A stretch of DNA of 64,000 bases from Anaerofustis stercorihominis (GCA_015058295.1 SVCP01000001.1:1-64000); one strand, 5' to 3'. Positions 17,949 to 26,644 are shown, counted from the first letter of the stretch. Program-made: numbers and translations. The notes: generated by a model not told the origin, from the sequence alone.

Positions 17949-17975
17949 TGTTTAAGCGTGGGCGACTGCGCTGTT

Positions 17976-17996
17976 TGTTGTAATATGATTACAACA
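17976..17996. promoter_or_regulatory. Perfect palindrome in the acs leader (candidate operator)
   Basis: Nine-base arms TGTTGTAAT / ATTACAACA around ATG, lying about 20-40 bases after the expected transcription start and ending 22 bases before the cooC start codon. Not followed by a T-run, so not a terminator. The TGT...ACA ends with a two-fold axis suit a dimeric helix-turn-helix regulator of Crp/Fnr or TetR type acting as a roadblock repressor; which one is unknown. Confidence 0.65.
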
Positions 17997-18018
17997 CAAT
18001 TCACAAAGGAGGACCGCA

Positions 18019-18789
18019 ATGACATATACGATTGCTGTGGCAGGCAAAGGAGGAACCGGCAAAACAACATTGTGTGGTTTCATGATTGATTATCTTTGCA
18101 AGACAAAGAAAACGCCTGTGTTGGCAGTTGATGCCGATGCAAACTCAAACCTCAACGAAGTGTTGGGTGTTGAAGTGGAACAGACTCTCGGAGATATCCG
18201 TGAAGAAGTTGCAAGAGCTGAGCTTGCTGTTGTAAGTCCAATTCCCGCAAGCATGTCAAAGATGGACTACATGAATATGAAGTTCTCTCAGGCTCTTATC
18301 GAAGATGACGATTTCGATATGCTCGTAATGGGAAAAACACAGGGCGAAGGTTGCTACTGCTATGTTAACGGAGTTCTTAAAACACAGATCCAGCGTCTTG
18401 TAGGCAACTACAAAACAATGGTTGTTGACAATGAAGCGGGTATGGAACACATCGCAAGAGGAATTCTTCCGAAGATCGATACTTTGTTCCTTATCAGTGA
18501 CTGCTCAAGAAGAGGTATTCAGGCAGTCGGCAGAATTGCTGAGCTTGTAGACAATGTTAACATCAAGGCAAAAAGCGTAAAACTCATCGTGAACAGAGCA
18601 CCGAACGGTGAACTTACTCAGGGTGTAAAAGATGAGATCGCTAAATACAATCTTGATCTTGCAGGTGTTATCCCGCAGGATGACAGTATTTTTGAAGCTG
18701 ACGGAGAAGGTATCCCGACAGCAACACTTTCGGACGAAACACCGTCCAAAAAAGCACTTTGGGAAATTATGGGCAAGCTCGGATTATAA
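18019..18789 (+). CDS. cooC: CooC/AcsF-type nickel-insertion ATPase
   Basis: 256 residues with AAAGGAGG RBS. It belongs to the MinD/SIMIBI class: the deviant Walker A loop GKGGTGKTT (residues 9-17) is followed by VDADANSNLNEVLG (switch I) and VVDNEAGMEHIARG (Walker B/switch II). A CxC pair (GEGCYCY, Cys112 and Cys114) corresponds to the metal-binding cysteines at the dimer interface of CooC. The protein couples ATP hydrolysis to nickel insertion into CO dehydrogenase or acetyl-CoA synthase. It is first in the operon with the corrinoid protein genes, but neither CODH nor ACS is encoded in the window. Confidence 0.93.
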   Translation: MTYTIAVAGKGGTGKTTLCGFMIDYLCKTKKTPVLAVDADANSNLNEVLGVEVEQTLGDIREEVARAELAVVSPIPASMSKMDYMNMKFSQALIEDDDFDMLVMGKTQGEGCYCYVNGVLKTQIQRLVGNYKTMVVDNEAGMEHIARGILPKIDTLFLISDCSRRGIQAVGRIAELVDNVNIKAKSVKLIVNRAPNGELTQGVKDEIAKYNLDLAGVIPQDDSIFEADGEGIPTATLSDETPSKKALWEIMGKLGL

Positions 18790-18837
18790 GAGTTTGTGTT
18801 AATAATTTTATATATTTTACAGGGAGGACAACCAAAA

Positions 18838-19779
18838 ATGCCGTTTAAAACATCACCCCAGAAATTTAATGCTGCTATTAACACAGTTGAAATCGGCAGC
18901 GGTGATAAGAAAATTGTACTTGGAGGAGAAAGCGTATATCCGTTCTACTCTTTCGACGCTCCGATCGAAAACAAACCCGTAGTTGGCGTTGAAATTTCAG
19001 ACCTCGGTCTCGAAAACGCAATTGCAGGTATCGCTGAATACTATGCAGGCGCAACAACAATGGCTGAAATCGCTGCTAAAGCTGCAGCTATGCCGGGCGC
19101 TTCATTCGTAGCTCTTACATTTGACGGTGCTGATCCGATCGGCGCTAACAAAACAGCTGAAGAATGTGCAGCAGTAGCTAAAGAAGTAGCTGAAGCTATC
19201 GACCTTCCGCTCGTAGTTTGCGGTTGCGGAAACAACGAAAAAGACGTAGAACTCTTCAATGCTGTATCAGCAGCTCTTGAAGGCAAAAATATCCTCGTTA
19301 TGTCTGCTAAAGAAGATACATACAAAACAGTAGCAGCTTCTGCAGGTCTTGCATATGGCCACAAAGTAGGCGCTGAATCAGCAGTAGACATCAACCTCGC
19401 TAAACAGCTCAACGTTATCATCGGTCAGGTTGGCGTAAACGCAGCTAATATCGTTATGAACGTTGGTACAGCAGCAGCTGGTTACGGTTTCGAATACGTA
19501 GTATCTGCTATGGACAGAATCGAAGCAGCAGCTCTCAGCCAGAACGACGCTATGCTCCAGATGCCGATCATGACACCGGTAGGAAGCCAGGCTTGGGCAG
19601 TTAAAGAATCACTCGTTAGTGAAGCTGATATGCCTGAATGGGGTCCGCAGGACGATCGTGGCGTAAACATGGAAATCTGCACAGCAGTAGCAGCTCTCGC
19701 TTCAGGTTCAAACGCTGTTATTCTCAGACACCCGAAATCAGTAGCTACAGTTGCTAACCTTATTGACGCTTTAATGTAA
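18838..19779 (+). CDS. acsD: Corrinoid iron-sulfur protein small subunit
   Basis: 313 residues from the ATG with GGGAGG about 11 bases upstream; the longer reading frame begins in the intergenic region. TIM-barrel small subunit of the corrinoid iron-sulfur protein. The start PFKTSPQKFNAAINTVEIG and the stretch LGGESVYPFYSFDAPIENKP are diagnostic of AcsD. With AcsC it carries the methyl group on cobalt from AcsE to acetyl-CoA synthase. Codon use is highly selective (Ala GCT/GCA, Thr ACA, Ile ATC), as expected for an abundant protein. 48 bases separate it from cooC. Confidence 0.96.
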   Translation: MPFKTSPQKFNAAINTVEIGSGDKKIVLGGESVYPFYSFDAPIENKPVVGVEISDLGLENAIAGIAEYYAGATTMAEIAAKAAAMPGASFVALTFDGADPIGANKTAEECAAVAKEVAEAIDLPLVVCGCGNNEKDVELFNAVSAALEGKNILVMSAKEDTYKTVAASAGLAYGHKVGAESAVDINLAKQLNVIIGQVGVNAANIVMNVGTAAAGYGFEYVVSAMDRIEAAALSQNDAMLQMPIMTPVGSQAWAVKESLVSEADMPEWGPQDDRGVNMEICTAVAALASGSNAVILRHPKSVATVANLIDALM

Positions 19780-19804
19780 TTTAATAACGGAGGATATATA
19801 TATA

Positions 19805-21124
19805 ATGGCACTTACAGGTATTGAAATTTTCAAACTTACACCGAAAAAGAACTGCAAAGAATGCGGTGTTCCGACATGTATGGCATTCGCAATGAAAGTT
19901 GCTCAGGGTGCAGTTACAGTAGATAAATGCCCGTACTTCTCAGATGAAGCACTTGCTAAACTTTCTGAAGCTACACAGCCGCCGATGAAAACTATCGCTG
20001 TTGGCGAATACAAACTTGGTGGAGAAACAGTTCTTTACAGACACGAAAAAACATTCGTTAACAAAACTCTCTATGCTGTAAACGTATGTGAAAAAGATGA
20101 AAAAGCTGAAGAAGCTCTTGCTAACATGGGCAAAGTTGATTACGAAAGAATCGGCGAAAGAATGTATGTTGAATTCGCATATGTAAACTACGTTGATAAC
20201 AAGGAAAAATTCCTTGAACTCGTAACAAAAGCTAAAGAAGCTGGCAAAACAATCATCCTCGGATGCAAATGCCCCGAAGTTGCTAAAGAAGCTCTCGCTA
20301 TCACAGGCAAAGATGTAATCCTCAACGGTGCTACACCGGCTAACTATGCTGAAATGAACGCTGTTGCAACAGAAGCTGGTTGCGTTCTCGGCGTAAGAGG
20401 CGAAAACATCGACGAACTCTATGACACAGTAGCAGCTCTCGAAGGACTCGGAAACAAAAACCTCGTTATCGACGTTACACTTCCGACAATCAAAGAAACA
20501 TTCGCAGCTGCAGTTCAGCTCAGAAGAGCAGCTCTCAAAGAAGAAAACAGAACAGCTGGTTATCCGTCACTCGTAAACATTGCTAAGCCGGCATTCGCAG
20601 CTGATGCTGAAATGCAGGAAGCTCTCGCTACACTCTTCACAATGAAATATGGTTCAATCGTTGTTATGTCAGGTATGTCATACGCTCAGGCTCTCCCGCT
20701 TTACGGCCTCAGACAGAACGTATACACAGACCCGCAGAAACCGATGAGAGTTGAACCGGGCATCTACCCGCTTAACGGCGCTGATGCTGACGCTGTTTGC
20801 GCACTCACAGTTGACTTCGCACTTTCTTACTTCACAATCTCAGGCGAAATCGAACGTTCTGGCGTACCGTGCAACCTCCTTATTCCGGATGCAGGCGGAT
20901 ACTCAGTACTTACAGCTTGGGCTGCTGGTAAACTTGGTGCTTCTACAGTTGCTAAATTCATCGAAGATTACGCAATCGAAAACAAGATCAACAACAGAAA
21001 ACTTATCATTCCTGGTAAAGTAGCTGTACTTAAAGGCGAAATGCAGGAAAAACTTCCGAACTGGGAAATCATCGTTGGTCCGAACGAAGCAGTTCAGGTT
21101 GTTAAATTCCTCAGAGATCTCTAA
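19805..21124 (+). CDS. acsC: Corrinoid iron-sulfur protein large subunit
   Basis: 439 residues. The N-terminal [4Fe-4S] domain has Cys17, Cys20, Cys25 and Cys42 (C-x2-C-x4-C-x16-C), the cluster that passes electrons to cobalt. A TIM barrel follows, and the C-terminal about 130 residues should bind the B12 cofactor at the interface with AcsD. This subunit holds the cobalt that is methylated by AcsE. 25 bases after acsD, with an AGGAGG-type RBS (CGGAGGATA). Length and motif spacing are normal. Almost every Thr codon is ACA. Confidence 0.97.
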   Translation: MALTGIEIFKLTPKKNCKECGVPTCMAFAMKVAQGAVTVDKCPYFSDEALAKLSEATQPPMKTIAVGEYKLGGETVLYRHEKTFVNKTLYAVNVCEKDEKAEEALANMGKVDYERIGERMYVEFAYVNYVDNKEKFLELVTKAKEAGKTIILGCKCPEVAKEALAITGKDVILNGATPANYAEMNAVATEAGCVLGVRGENIDELYDTVAALEGLGNKNLVIDVTLPTIKETFAAAVQLRRAALKEENRTAGYPSLVNIAKPAFAADAEMQEALATLFTMKYGSIVVMSGMSYAQALPLYGLRQNVYTDPQKPMRVEPGIYPLNGADADAVCALTVDFALSYFTISGEIERSGVPCNLLIPDAGGYSVLTAWAAGKLGASTVAKFIEDYAIENKINNRKLIIPGKVAVLKGEMQEKLPNWEIIVGPNEAVQVVKFLRDL

Positions 21125-21179
21125 TCTTGGGCGGATTAAAGCCGCATAAAGAAAAAAATAAATTTTAAGGAGACCTAAA

Positions 21180-21965
21180 ATGGCAAAATTTGTTACTATT
21201 GGTGAAAGAATTCACTGCATCTCTCCGGTTATCAAAGAAGCTATGGCTACAAGAAATCCGGAACCGATCCTCAAAAGAGCTAAAGAACAGATCGCAGCTG
21301 GCGCTACATATATCGATGTAAACATCGGACCTGCTGAATCAGACGGCGAAGACCTCATGAAATGGGCTGTACAGCTCATTCAGAGCGAATGCAACAACAT
21401 TCCTCTCGCTCTTGACACAGCTAACCAGAAAGCTATCGAAGCTGGTATCTCAGTATACAACAGAACAAACGGTAAACCGATCGTAAACTCAGCTGACGCT
21501 GGTGACAGAATTTCTAACATCAACCTCGCTGCTGACAACGATGCTATCGTTATCGCTCTTCTTTCTAAAGATGGTATTCCGAAAGACAACGATGAACGTA
21601 TGATTTACTGCCAGGAAATGCTCGAAATGTGGATGATGCTCGGTCAGGATCCGACAGACATCTGGTTCGACCCGCTCTTCCTCGTAATCAAAGGCATGCA
21701 GGAAAAACAGATGGACGTTCTTCAGGCAATCAAAGATATCGCTGATATGGGCCTCAACACAACAGGCGGTCTTTCAAACGTATCTAACGGTATGCCGAAA
21801 GCTCTCCGTCCGATCGTTGACTCTAACATGCTCGCTATGGCTATGATGTGCGGATTCTCTTCTGCTATCGTTAACCCGTGCGACACAAGACTTATGGAAA
21901 CAGTAAAAACATGTGATATCATCAAAAATGAATATCTCTTTGCTGATTCTTACCTCGAAATGTAA
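21180..21965 (+). CDS. acsE: Methyltetrahydrofolate:corrinoid iron-sulfur protein methyltransferase
   Basis: 261 residues, one pterin-binding (DHPS-like) TIM barrel. Motifs include IGERIHCISPVIKEA, GATYIDVNIGPAE (the conserved Asn/Asp contacts to the pterin), PLALDTANQKAIEAG and TTGGLSNVSNGMP. AcsE transfers the N5-methyl group of methyl-tetrahydrofolate to Co(I) of AcsCD, joining the methyl and carbonyl branches of the Wood-Ljungdahl pathway. Last gene of the operon, 55 bases after acsC, followed by a strong terminator. Confidence 0.97.
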   Translation: MAKFVTIGERIHCISPVIKEAMATRNPEPILKRAKEQIAAGATYIDVNIGPAESDGEDLMKWAVQLIQSECNNIPLALDTANQKAIEAGISVYNRTNGKPIVNSADAGDRISNINLAADNDAIVIALLSKDGIPKDNDERMIYCQEMLEMWMMLGQDPTDIWFDPLFLVIKGMQEKQMDVLQAIKDIADMGLNTTGGLSNVSNGMPKALRPIVDSNMLAMAMMCGFSSAIVNPCDTRLMETVKTCDIIKNEYLFADSYLEM

Positions 21966-21987
21966 TCTGAATTACAAATCAAATTTA

Positions 21988-22012
21988 AAAGACCGCTTGT
22001 GCGGTCTTTTTT
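21988..22012 (+). terminator. Terminator of the acs operon
   Basis: GACCGC / GCGGTC stem (extended by flanking A:T pairs), TTGT loop, six T. Confidence 0.93.
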
Positions 22013-22114
22013 ATATTGAAAAAGACTATAAATTATCCGGATGATGTCTATGCTTGTTTATTTACACGGAGATCTGTGTTACAATTATCTCATAAACACA
22101 AAAGGTACGAAATT

Positions 22115-23221
22115 ATGATAGAAATAAAGGGAAAATATAACACAGCAGTCGTATATGCAGACGATGTGGAATACAGTGCTATGGAGCAGATAAAAAATCT
22201 CTGCAACTACGAGTTTATGGCCGGTTCAAAGATACGCATTATGCCTGATGTTCACGCAGGGGCAGGGTGTACGATCGGCACGACTATGAGTATAAGTAAT
22301 ACAGTTGTTCCTAACCTTGTCGGTGTTGATATTGGCTGTGGTATTGAGACTGTAAAGCTTACGGACAAAGAGATTGATCTTGAAAAACTCGACAAACTGA
22401 TATATGACAAGATCCCTTCCGGAAAAAGGATCAGAAAAACTTATCACAAAACAGCGGAAGGTATCGATCTTTCGAAGTTGCTTTGCGCTGATAAAGTAAA
22501 TATTGAAAGAGGATATTATAGCATCGGCACTCTCGGCGGCGGAAACCATTTCATTGAAATCGATAAAGATAACGAGGGCAATCTGTATTTATGTGTGCAT
22601 TCAGGCAGCAGAAATATCGGCCTTCAGGTAGCAAATCATTATCAGAAGCTTGCGGTGGAATATTGCAAAGAAAACAGACTGAAAGTAGAAAAAAATCTCT
22701 CTTATCTTGAAGGAACTCTGATGCTTTCGTATCTTCACGATATGAAAATTATGCAACAGTATGCTGCATTGAACAGAAAAACTATGGTGGATATTATTGT
22801 GAACGGGCTCGGTCTGACTGTGTCGGAGTCGTTCTCAACTATTCATAATTATATAGATATGGATAATATGATTCTCCGTAAAGGTGCGGTAAGTGCAGAT
22901 AGAGGGCAGAAGCTTATTATTCCAATAAATATGCGTGATGGAAGCCTCATCTGTGTCGGAAAAGGCAATCCCGACTGGAACAACTCCGCACCACATGGTG
23001 CCGGAAGGCTTTTCGGAAGAAAAGCGGCAAAAGAGAGATTTTCAATGCAGGAATACAAGGATAGTATGGAAGGCATATTTACAACATCTGTTCATAAAGA
23101 CACTCTTGATGAATGTCCTATGGCTTATAAGAGTATGGATGCTATCACTTCTCATATAGGTCCGACAGCAGAAATAATAAATGTAATCAGGCCTGTATAT
23201 AATTTCAAGGCCGGGGAGTAA
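22115..23221 (+). CDS. rtcB: RtcB family RNA ligase
   Basis: 368 residues from the ATG with AAAGG upstream; the longer frame runs back into the acs terminator. Short bacterial RtcB form. Motifs: MPDVHAGAGCTIGTT and VGVDIGCGIE (metal ligands Asp/Cys), LGGGNHFIEI, CVHSGSRNIGLQVANHY, and APHGAGRLFGR, whose His is the one that becomes guanylylated. RtcB joins 2',3'-cyclic phosphate or 3'-phosphate ends to 5'-OH ends using GTP and Mn, repairing RNAs cut by toxins or RNases. It is four bases from the CCA-adding enzyme, a second RNA-end enzyme, so the pair looks like an RNA repair operon. Confidence 0.93.
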   Translation: MIEIKGKYNTAVVYADDVEYSAMEQIKNLCNYEFMAGSKIRIMPDVHAGAGCTIGTTMSISNTVVPNLVGVDIGCGIETVKLTDKEIDLEKLDKLIYDKIPSGKRIRKTYHKTAEGIDLSKLLCADKVNIERGYYSIGTLGGGNHFIEIDKDNEGNLYLCVHSGSRNIGLQVANHYQKLAVEYCKENRLKVEKNLSYLEGTLMLSYLHDMKIMQQYAALNRKTMVDIIVNGLGLTVSESFSTIHNYIDMDNMILRKGAVSADRGQKLIIPINMRDGSLICVGKGNPDWNNSAPHGAGRLFGRKAAKERFSMQEYKDSMEGIFTTSVHKDTLDECPMAYKSMDAITSHIGPTAEIINVIRPVYNFKAGE

Positions 23222-23224
23222 AAT

Positions 23225-24556
23225 ATGTGGATACTACCTGAAAATGTAAATAAAGCTTTGGGAATACTTCACGAAAACGGTTTTGAGGGATATCTCGTAG
23301 GTGGTTGCGTCAGAGACCGCATTATGAACAGAGAAATTCATGATTATGATATTACGACCAACGCAAAAACAGATGAACTCAAACAAATATTTTCCGGCTA
23401 TCAGCAAATACTTGCCGGGGAAAAGCACGGGACAGTATCCGTGGTTATACACGGAGAAGTCCTCGAAATAACGACATACAGAAGTGACGGTGAATATCTT
23501 GACGGCAGGCACCCGGAGAGTGTTACATTTGTGACAGATCTGAAGGAAGATGTGTCAAGGCGTGATTTTACTATGAATGCCATTGCCTATAATGATAAGG
23601 AAGGATATGTCGATTATTTTAATGGCCTTGAGGATATAAAATGCAGTGTGATTCGTTGCGTCGGTGATGCGGATACTCGATTTAAAGAAGATGCCCTTCG
23701 TATTATGAGAGGTGTACGTTTCAGTGCGCAGTTCGGATTTGATCTTGAAACCAAAACACTGGAAGCGGCCATAAATAACAGATATCTTCTTGGTAAGGTG
23801 TCAAAAGAACGGATATTTACTGAGCTGTGTAAGCTTGTTGCGGGAAAATATGCAGGGAAGGCTGTGAGGGATAATATCATTGTTTTATCTGCCATAATTC
23901 CCGAACTGAGTGAAATGATTGATTTTACACAGGATAATCCTCATCATAATTTAAATCTGCTTGATCACACAGTGAGGGTTGTGGACAATCTTCCATATGA
24001 TATTTCTCTCAGACTTGCGGGACTTTTTCATGATATTGCAAAACCGAAGTGTGTAAGTGTTGACAGTGACGGAATAAAGCATTTTTATAACCATCCTGTT
24101 GTCGGAGAAGAAATGGTGCGTGGTATCCTCCTGTCATTAAGAAGCGACAGCAAAACACTTGAAGATGTGTGCACGCTTGTCAGATATCACGATCATCCTA
24201 TAGAAAATACTCCCCAAAGCATAAAGAAAATGCTCTCCAAAATCGGCGAGAGACTATTTTTTATGTTGATGGACCTGAAAATAGCCGATAATATTGCTCA
24301 GGATCCGAAATACAGGAGGACGGATCTTTATTATGATATTATAAGCAGCGCGAAAGAAATAATTGCAAAGGAAGAATGCTTCTCTCTTAAAGATATGAAA
24401 CTTAACGGTAAAGATATTTTGTCTCTTGGTGTAAAACCTTCGAAAGCAGTCGGTGAATGTCTGAATTATCTTCTGGAAAATGTTATTGAAGGAAAATTTC
24501 CCAATGAGAGAGAGTTTCTTATGAATGAAGTGAAGATGTATTTCGGGCTTCAGTGA
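23225..24556 (+). CDS. cca: CCA tRNA nucleotidyltransferase with HD domain
   Basis: 443 residues. The class II nucleotidyltransferase head carries GYLVGGCVRDRIMNREIHDYDITT (residues about 20-46) with the metal-binding D-x-D, followed by RRDFTMNAIAYN and the nucleotide-selecting region EDALRIMRGVRFSAQ. The C-terminal half contains an HD phosphohydrolase domain (LFHDIAKP, CTLVRYHDHPIE). It adds or rebuilds the CCA end of tRNAs; this matters even where CCA is encoded, as in the tRNA-Ser here, for repair. Overlap-close to rtcB (three bases between stop and start), so cotranscribed. Confidence 0.93.
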   Translation: MWILPENVNKALGILHENGFEGYLVGGCVRDRIMNREIHDYDITTNAKTDELKQIFSGYQQILAGEKHGTVSVVIHGEVLEITTYRSDGEYLDGRHPESVTFVTDLKEDVSRRDFTMNAIAYNDKEGYVDYFNGLEDIKCSVIRCVGDADTRFKEDALRIMRGVRFSAQFGFDLETKTLEAAINNRYLLGKVSKERIFTELCKLVAGKYAGKAVRDNIIVLSAIIPELSEMIDFTQDNPHHNLNLLDHTVRVVDNLPYDISLRLAGLFHDIAKPKCVSVDSDGIKHFYNHPVVGEEMVRGILLSLRSDSKTLEDVCTLVRYHDHPIENTPQSIKKMLSKIGERLFFMLMDLKIADNIAQDPKYRRTDLYYDIISSAKEIIAKEECFSLKDMKLNGKDILSLGVKPSKAVGECLNYLLENVIEGKFPNEREFLMNEVKMYFGLQ

Positions 24557-24584
24557 CAAAAATGTATTATAAAATATAAAAATT

Positions 24585-24618
24585 AAAGGCATCGCCTGAA
24601 CAACAGACGGTGCCTTTT
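24585..24618 (+). terminator. Terminator of rtcB-cca
   Basis: Ten-base arms AAAGGCATCG / CGGTGCCTTT (one G-U pair), 13-base loop, T-rich tail. Confidence 0.8.
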
Positions 24619-24667
24619 GTGTTGTGTGGCCGGGCTGAGAATATGTTTTATGTTATCACAGGCAGAA

Positions 24668-24705
24668 CATAAAAACAAACCGCCGGTAAGTCCTGCGGTT
24701 TGTTT
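24668..24705 (-). terminator. Terminator after the NAT genes
   Basis: Perfect 11-bp arms AAACAAACCGC / GCGGTTTGTTT; on the minus strand the hairpin is followed by TTTTTATG. Confidence 0.85.
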
Positions 24706-24740
24706 GGGAAGGTTGTCTTCCGTTATGTTTTATGTATTAT

Positions 24741-25595
24741 TTACTGTTCCGGTGTAATGTTGAACTCTTCTTTGAGTATTCTCGGAATATCTTCTTCTGT
24801 AATCGGAGTTCTTGTTCTTACGCCGTTTTTGATTACTGTGAATGTATCGTTGTTCATGCTCTTGCTTCCGTCCGGTGTTCTTACAGTTACCATATATCTG
24901 AGAGCAAAACCTGAATTCGGGTCTTTGGAGAGGCTGTCACTGCGTGGTACATAGTCAGCTGCTTCCCATCTTGCGGGAGAAACGAGGATAACGTCAACTT
25001 CTCTTACGAGGTCGATTGTTTCAGGGTCATAACCAAGGAATCCGCTTTCGCTTGTACCTTTGGTCATTCTCTTAAGGAGCCACCAGTATTCGCTCTGCTG
25101 TTCAAACCAGAATGTTTCGCCGTCAACTACCTGTCTTTCGCCTTCGATGAATGCGATTGCTCCCGGGGGCATCGGTCCGCCGTATCCTACGTCGCAGAAA
25201 AGTTTCTGTCCGTCGAGTACAACTATATTACCTCTGTGCATAACAGCACCGGGGTTGTGTGTGCCGCCACGGTTGCCTCTGCACGGGCATGAATATGCTT
25301 CGTATCCGAGACCCTGGAGGAGTTTTACAAACAAACCATTCATTTCGAAGCAGTATCCGCCTCTTCCTCTTACAACAATCTTGTCAAAAAGATCAGCGAT
25401 GTTGAGAGAGATGGGTCTGTGGTAAGCTTTTATATCAACATTTTCAAATACAACGTGTGTCTGATGGTTCAGAACGAGTTTATCGAGATATTCTTTGTCT
25501 AATTTTTCCGGTCTTTCCATTTCGAGTCTTTTGAGATAAAGATCGATCTGTTCTTCTGTGAGCGGAGTATAAAGCGGAGAGTATACTACTTGCAT
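24741..25595 (-). CDS. Arylamine N-acetyltransferase, copy 2
   Basis: 284 residues. NAT fold with catalytic Cys in RGRGGYCFEMN (about residue 80), His in the region HNPGAVMHRGN and Asp in FCDVGYGGP, the Cys-His-Asp triad of the family. These cytoplasmic enzymes transfer acetyl or other acyl groups from CoA to arylamines, hydrazines or related amines. The downstream member of a tandem pair, 42 bases after the first copy; the two proteins share long identical stretches, including LDKEYLDKLVLNHQTHVVFEN. The physiological substrate is unknown. Confidence 0.93.
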   Translation of the reverse strand: MQVVYSPLYTPLTEEQIDLYLKRLEMERPEKLDKEYLDKLVLNHQTHVVFENVDIKAYHRPISLNIADLFDKIVVRGRGGYCFEMNGLFVKLLQGLGYEAYSCPCRGNRGGTHNPGAVMHRGNIVVLDGQKLFCDVGYGGPMPPGAIAFIEGERQVVDGETFWFEQQSEYWWLLKRMTKGTSESGFLGYDPETIDLVREVDVILVSPARWEAADYVPRSDSLSKDPNSGFALRYMVTVRTPDGSKSMNNDTFTVIKNGVRTRTPITEEDIPRILKEEFNITPEQ

Positions 25596-25637
25596 GTTAT
25601 ATTTCCTTTCTGTCCTTGAATATTCATCATGAATCAG

Positions 25638-26495
25638 TTACATATCTTCGCTGAGACCGAATTCTTCTTTGAGGATTCTCGGAATATCTTCAGCTGTGAT
25701 CGGTGTTCTTGTTCTTACACCGTTTTCGATATGTGTGTAAACTTCGCTGTTAAGTCCTTTTGAACCTGTCGGTGTTCTGAGGCTTACCATATATCTTGTT
25801 CTGAATGTTGATGTAGGATCATTTGAGAGTTTGTCACTGAGAGCAACAAAGTCAGCGCCTTCAAGGCGTACGGGAGAAACTACAGTAACATCAGCTTCTT
25901 TGATGTCATTGATTGTATTCGGGTCGTATACTCCGAGCATGCCGCTTTCGCTTGTGCCTTTTGTCATTCTTCTGAGAAGCCACCAGTATTCATCTTTCTG
26001 TTCGAACCAGAATGTTTCACCGTCAACAACCTGTCTTTCGCCATCAACGAGTTTGATTGATCCCGGGGGCATCGGTCCGCCGTATCCTACGTCGCAGAAA
26101 AGTTTCTGTCCGTCGATAGTTACGATGTTGCCTCTGTGCATGAATGCGCTGGGGTTTGTATCAAACTCTCTGTTTCCTCTGCATGCGCATGAATATGCGT
26201 CATATCCGAGACCCTGGAGGAGTTTTACGAACAAGCCGTTCATTTCGAAGCAGTATCCGCCTCTTCCTCTTACAACGATCTTATCAAAAAGATCAGCGAT
26301 GTTAAGAGAAATAGGTCTGTTGTAAGCGATGATGTCAAGATTTTCGAATACAACATGTGTCTGATGGTTCAGAACGAGTTTGTCGAGATATTCTTTGTCT
26401 AATTTTTCCGGTCTTTCCATACCGATTCTTTTCAGATAAAGATCGATCTGTTCTTCTGTGAGCGGAGTATAGAGCGGTGCGTCCATTACCTGCAT
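25638..26495 (-). CDS. Arylamine N-acetyltransferase, copy 1
   Basis: 285 residues, upstream member of the tandem NAT pair. Triad positions match the second copy: Cys in RGRGGYCFEMN, His in PSAFMHRGNIV, Asp in FCDVGYGGP. The copies diverge mainly around residues 95-110 (the loop near the His), 150-160 and 185-230, which line the active-site entrance in known NATs, so substrate range may differ. RBS is AAAGGAA. The 5' ends (with the A-rich stretch upstream) suggest the promoter lies in 26496-26640. Confidence 0.93.
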   Translation of the reverse strand: MQVMDAPLYTPLTEEQIDLYLKRIGMERPEKLDKEYLDKLVLNHQTHVVFENLDIIAYNRPISLNIADLFDKIVVRGRGGYCFEMNGLFVKLLQGLGYDAYSCACRGNREFDTNPSAFMHRGNIVTIDGQKLFCDVGYGGPMPPGSIKLVDGERQVVDGETFWFEQKDEYWWLLRRMTKGTSESGMLGVYDPNTINDIKEADVTVVSPVRLEGADFVALSDKLSNDPTSTFRTRYMVSLRTPTGSKGLNSEVYTHIENGVRTRTPITAEDIPRILKEEFGLSEDM

Positions 26496-26644
26496 TATAT
26501 TTATTCCTTTCTTTTATGCATATATTTGCTTTTTTAATCAAAAATATTATACGATAAAAATAATCATTTTGCAACAAAATATTAAATTTAAGTTATGCTT
26601 ATTGTGTGAATTTATTTTTTGTGATATGCTGAAAGCAGAGCAAC

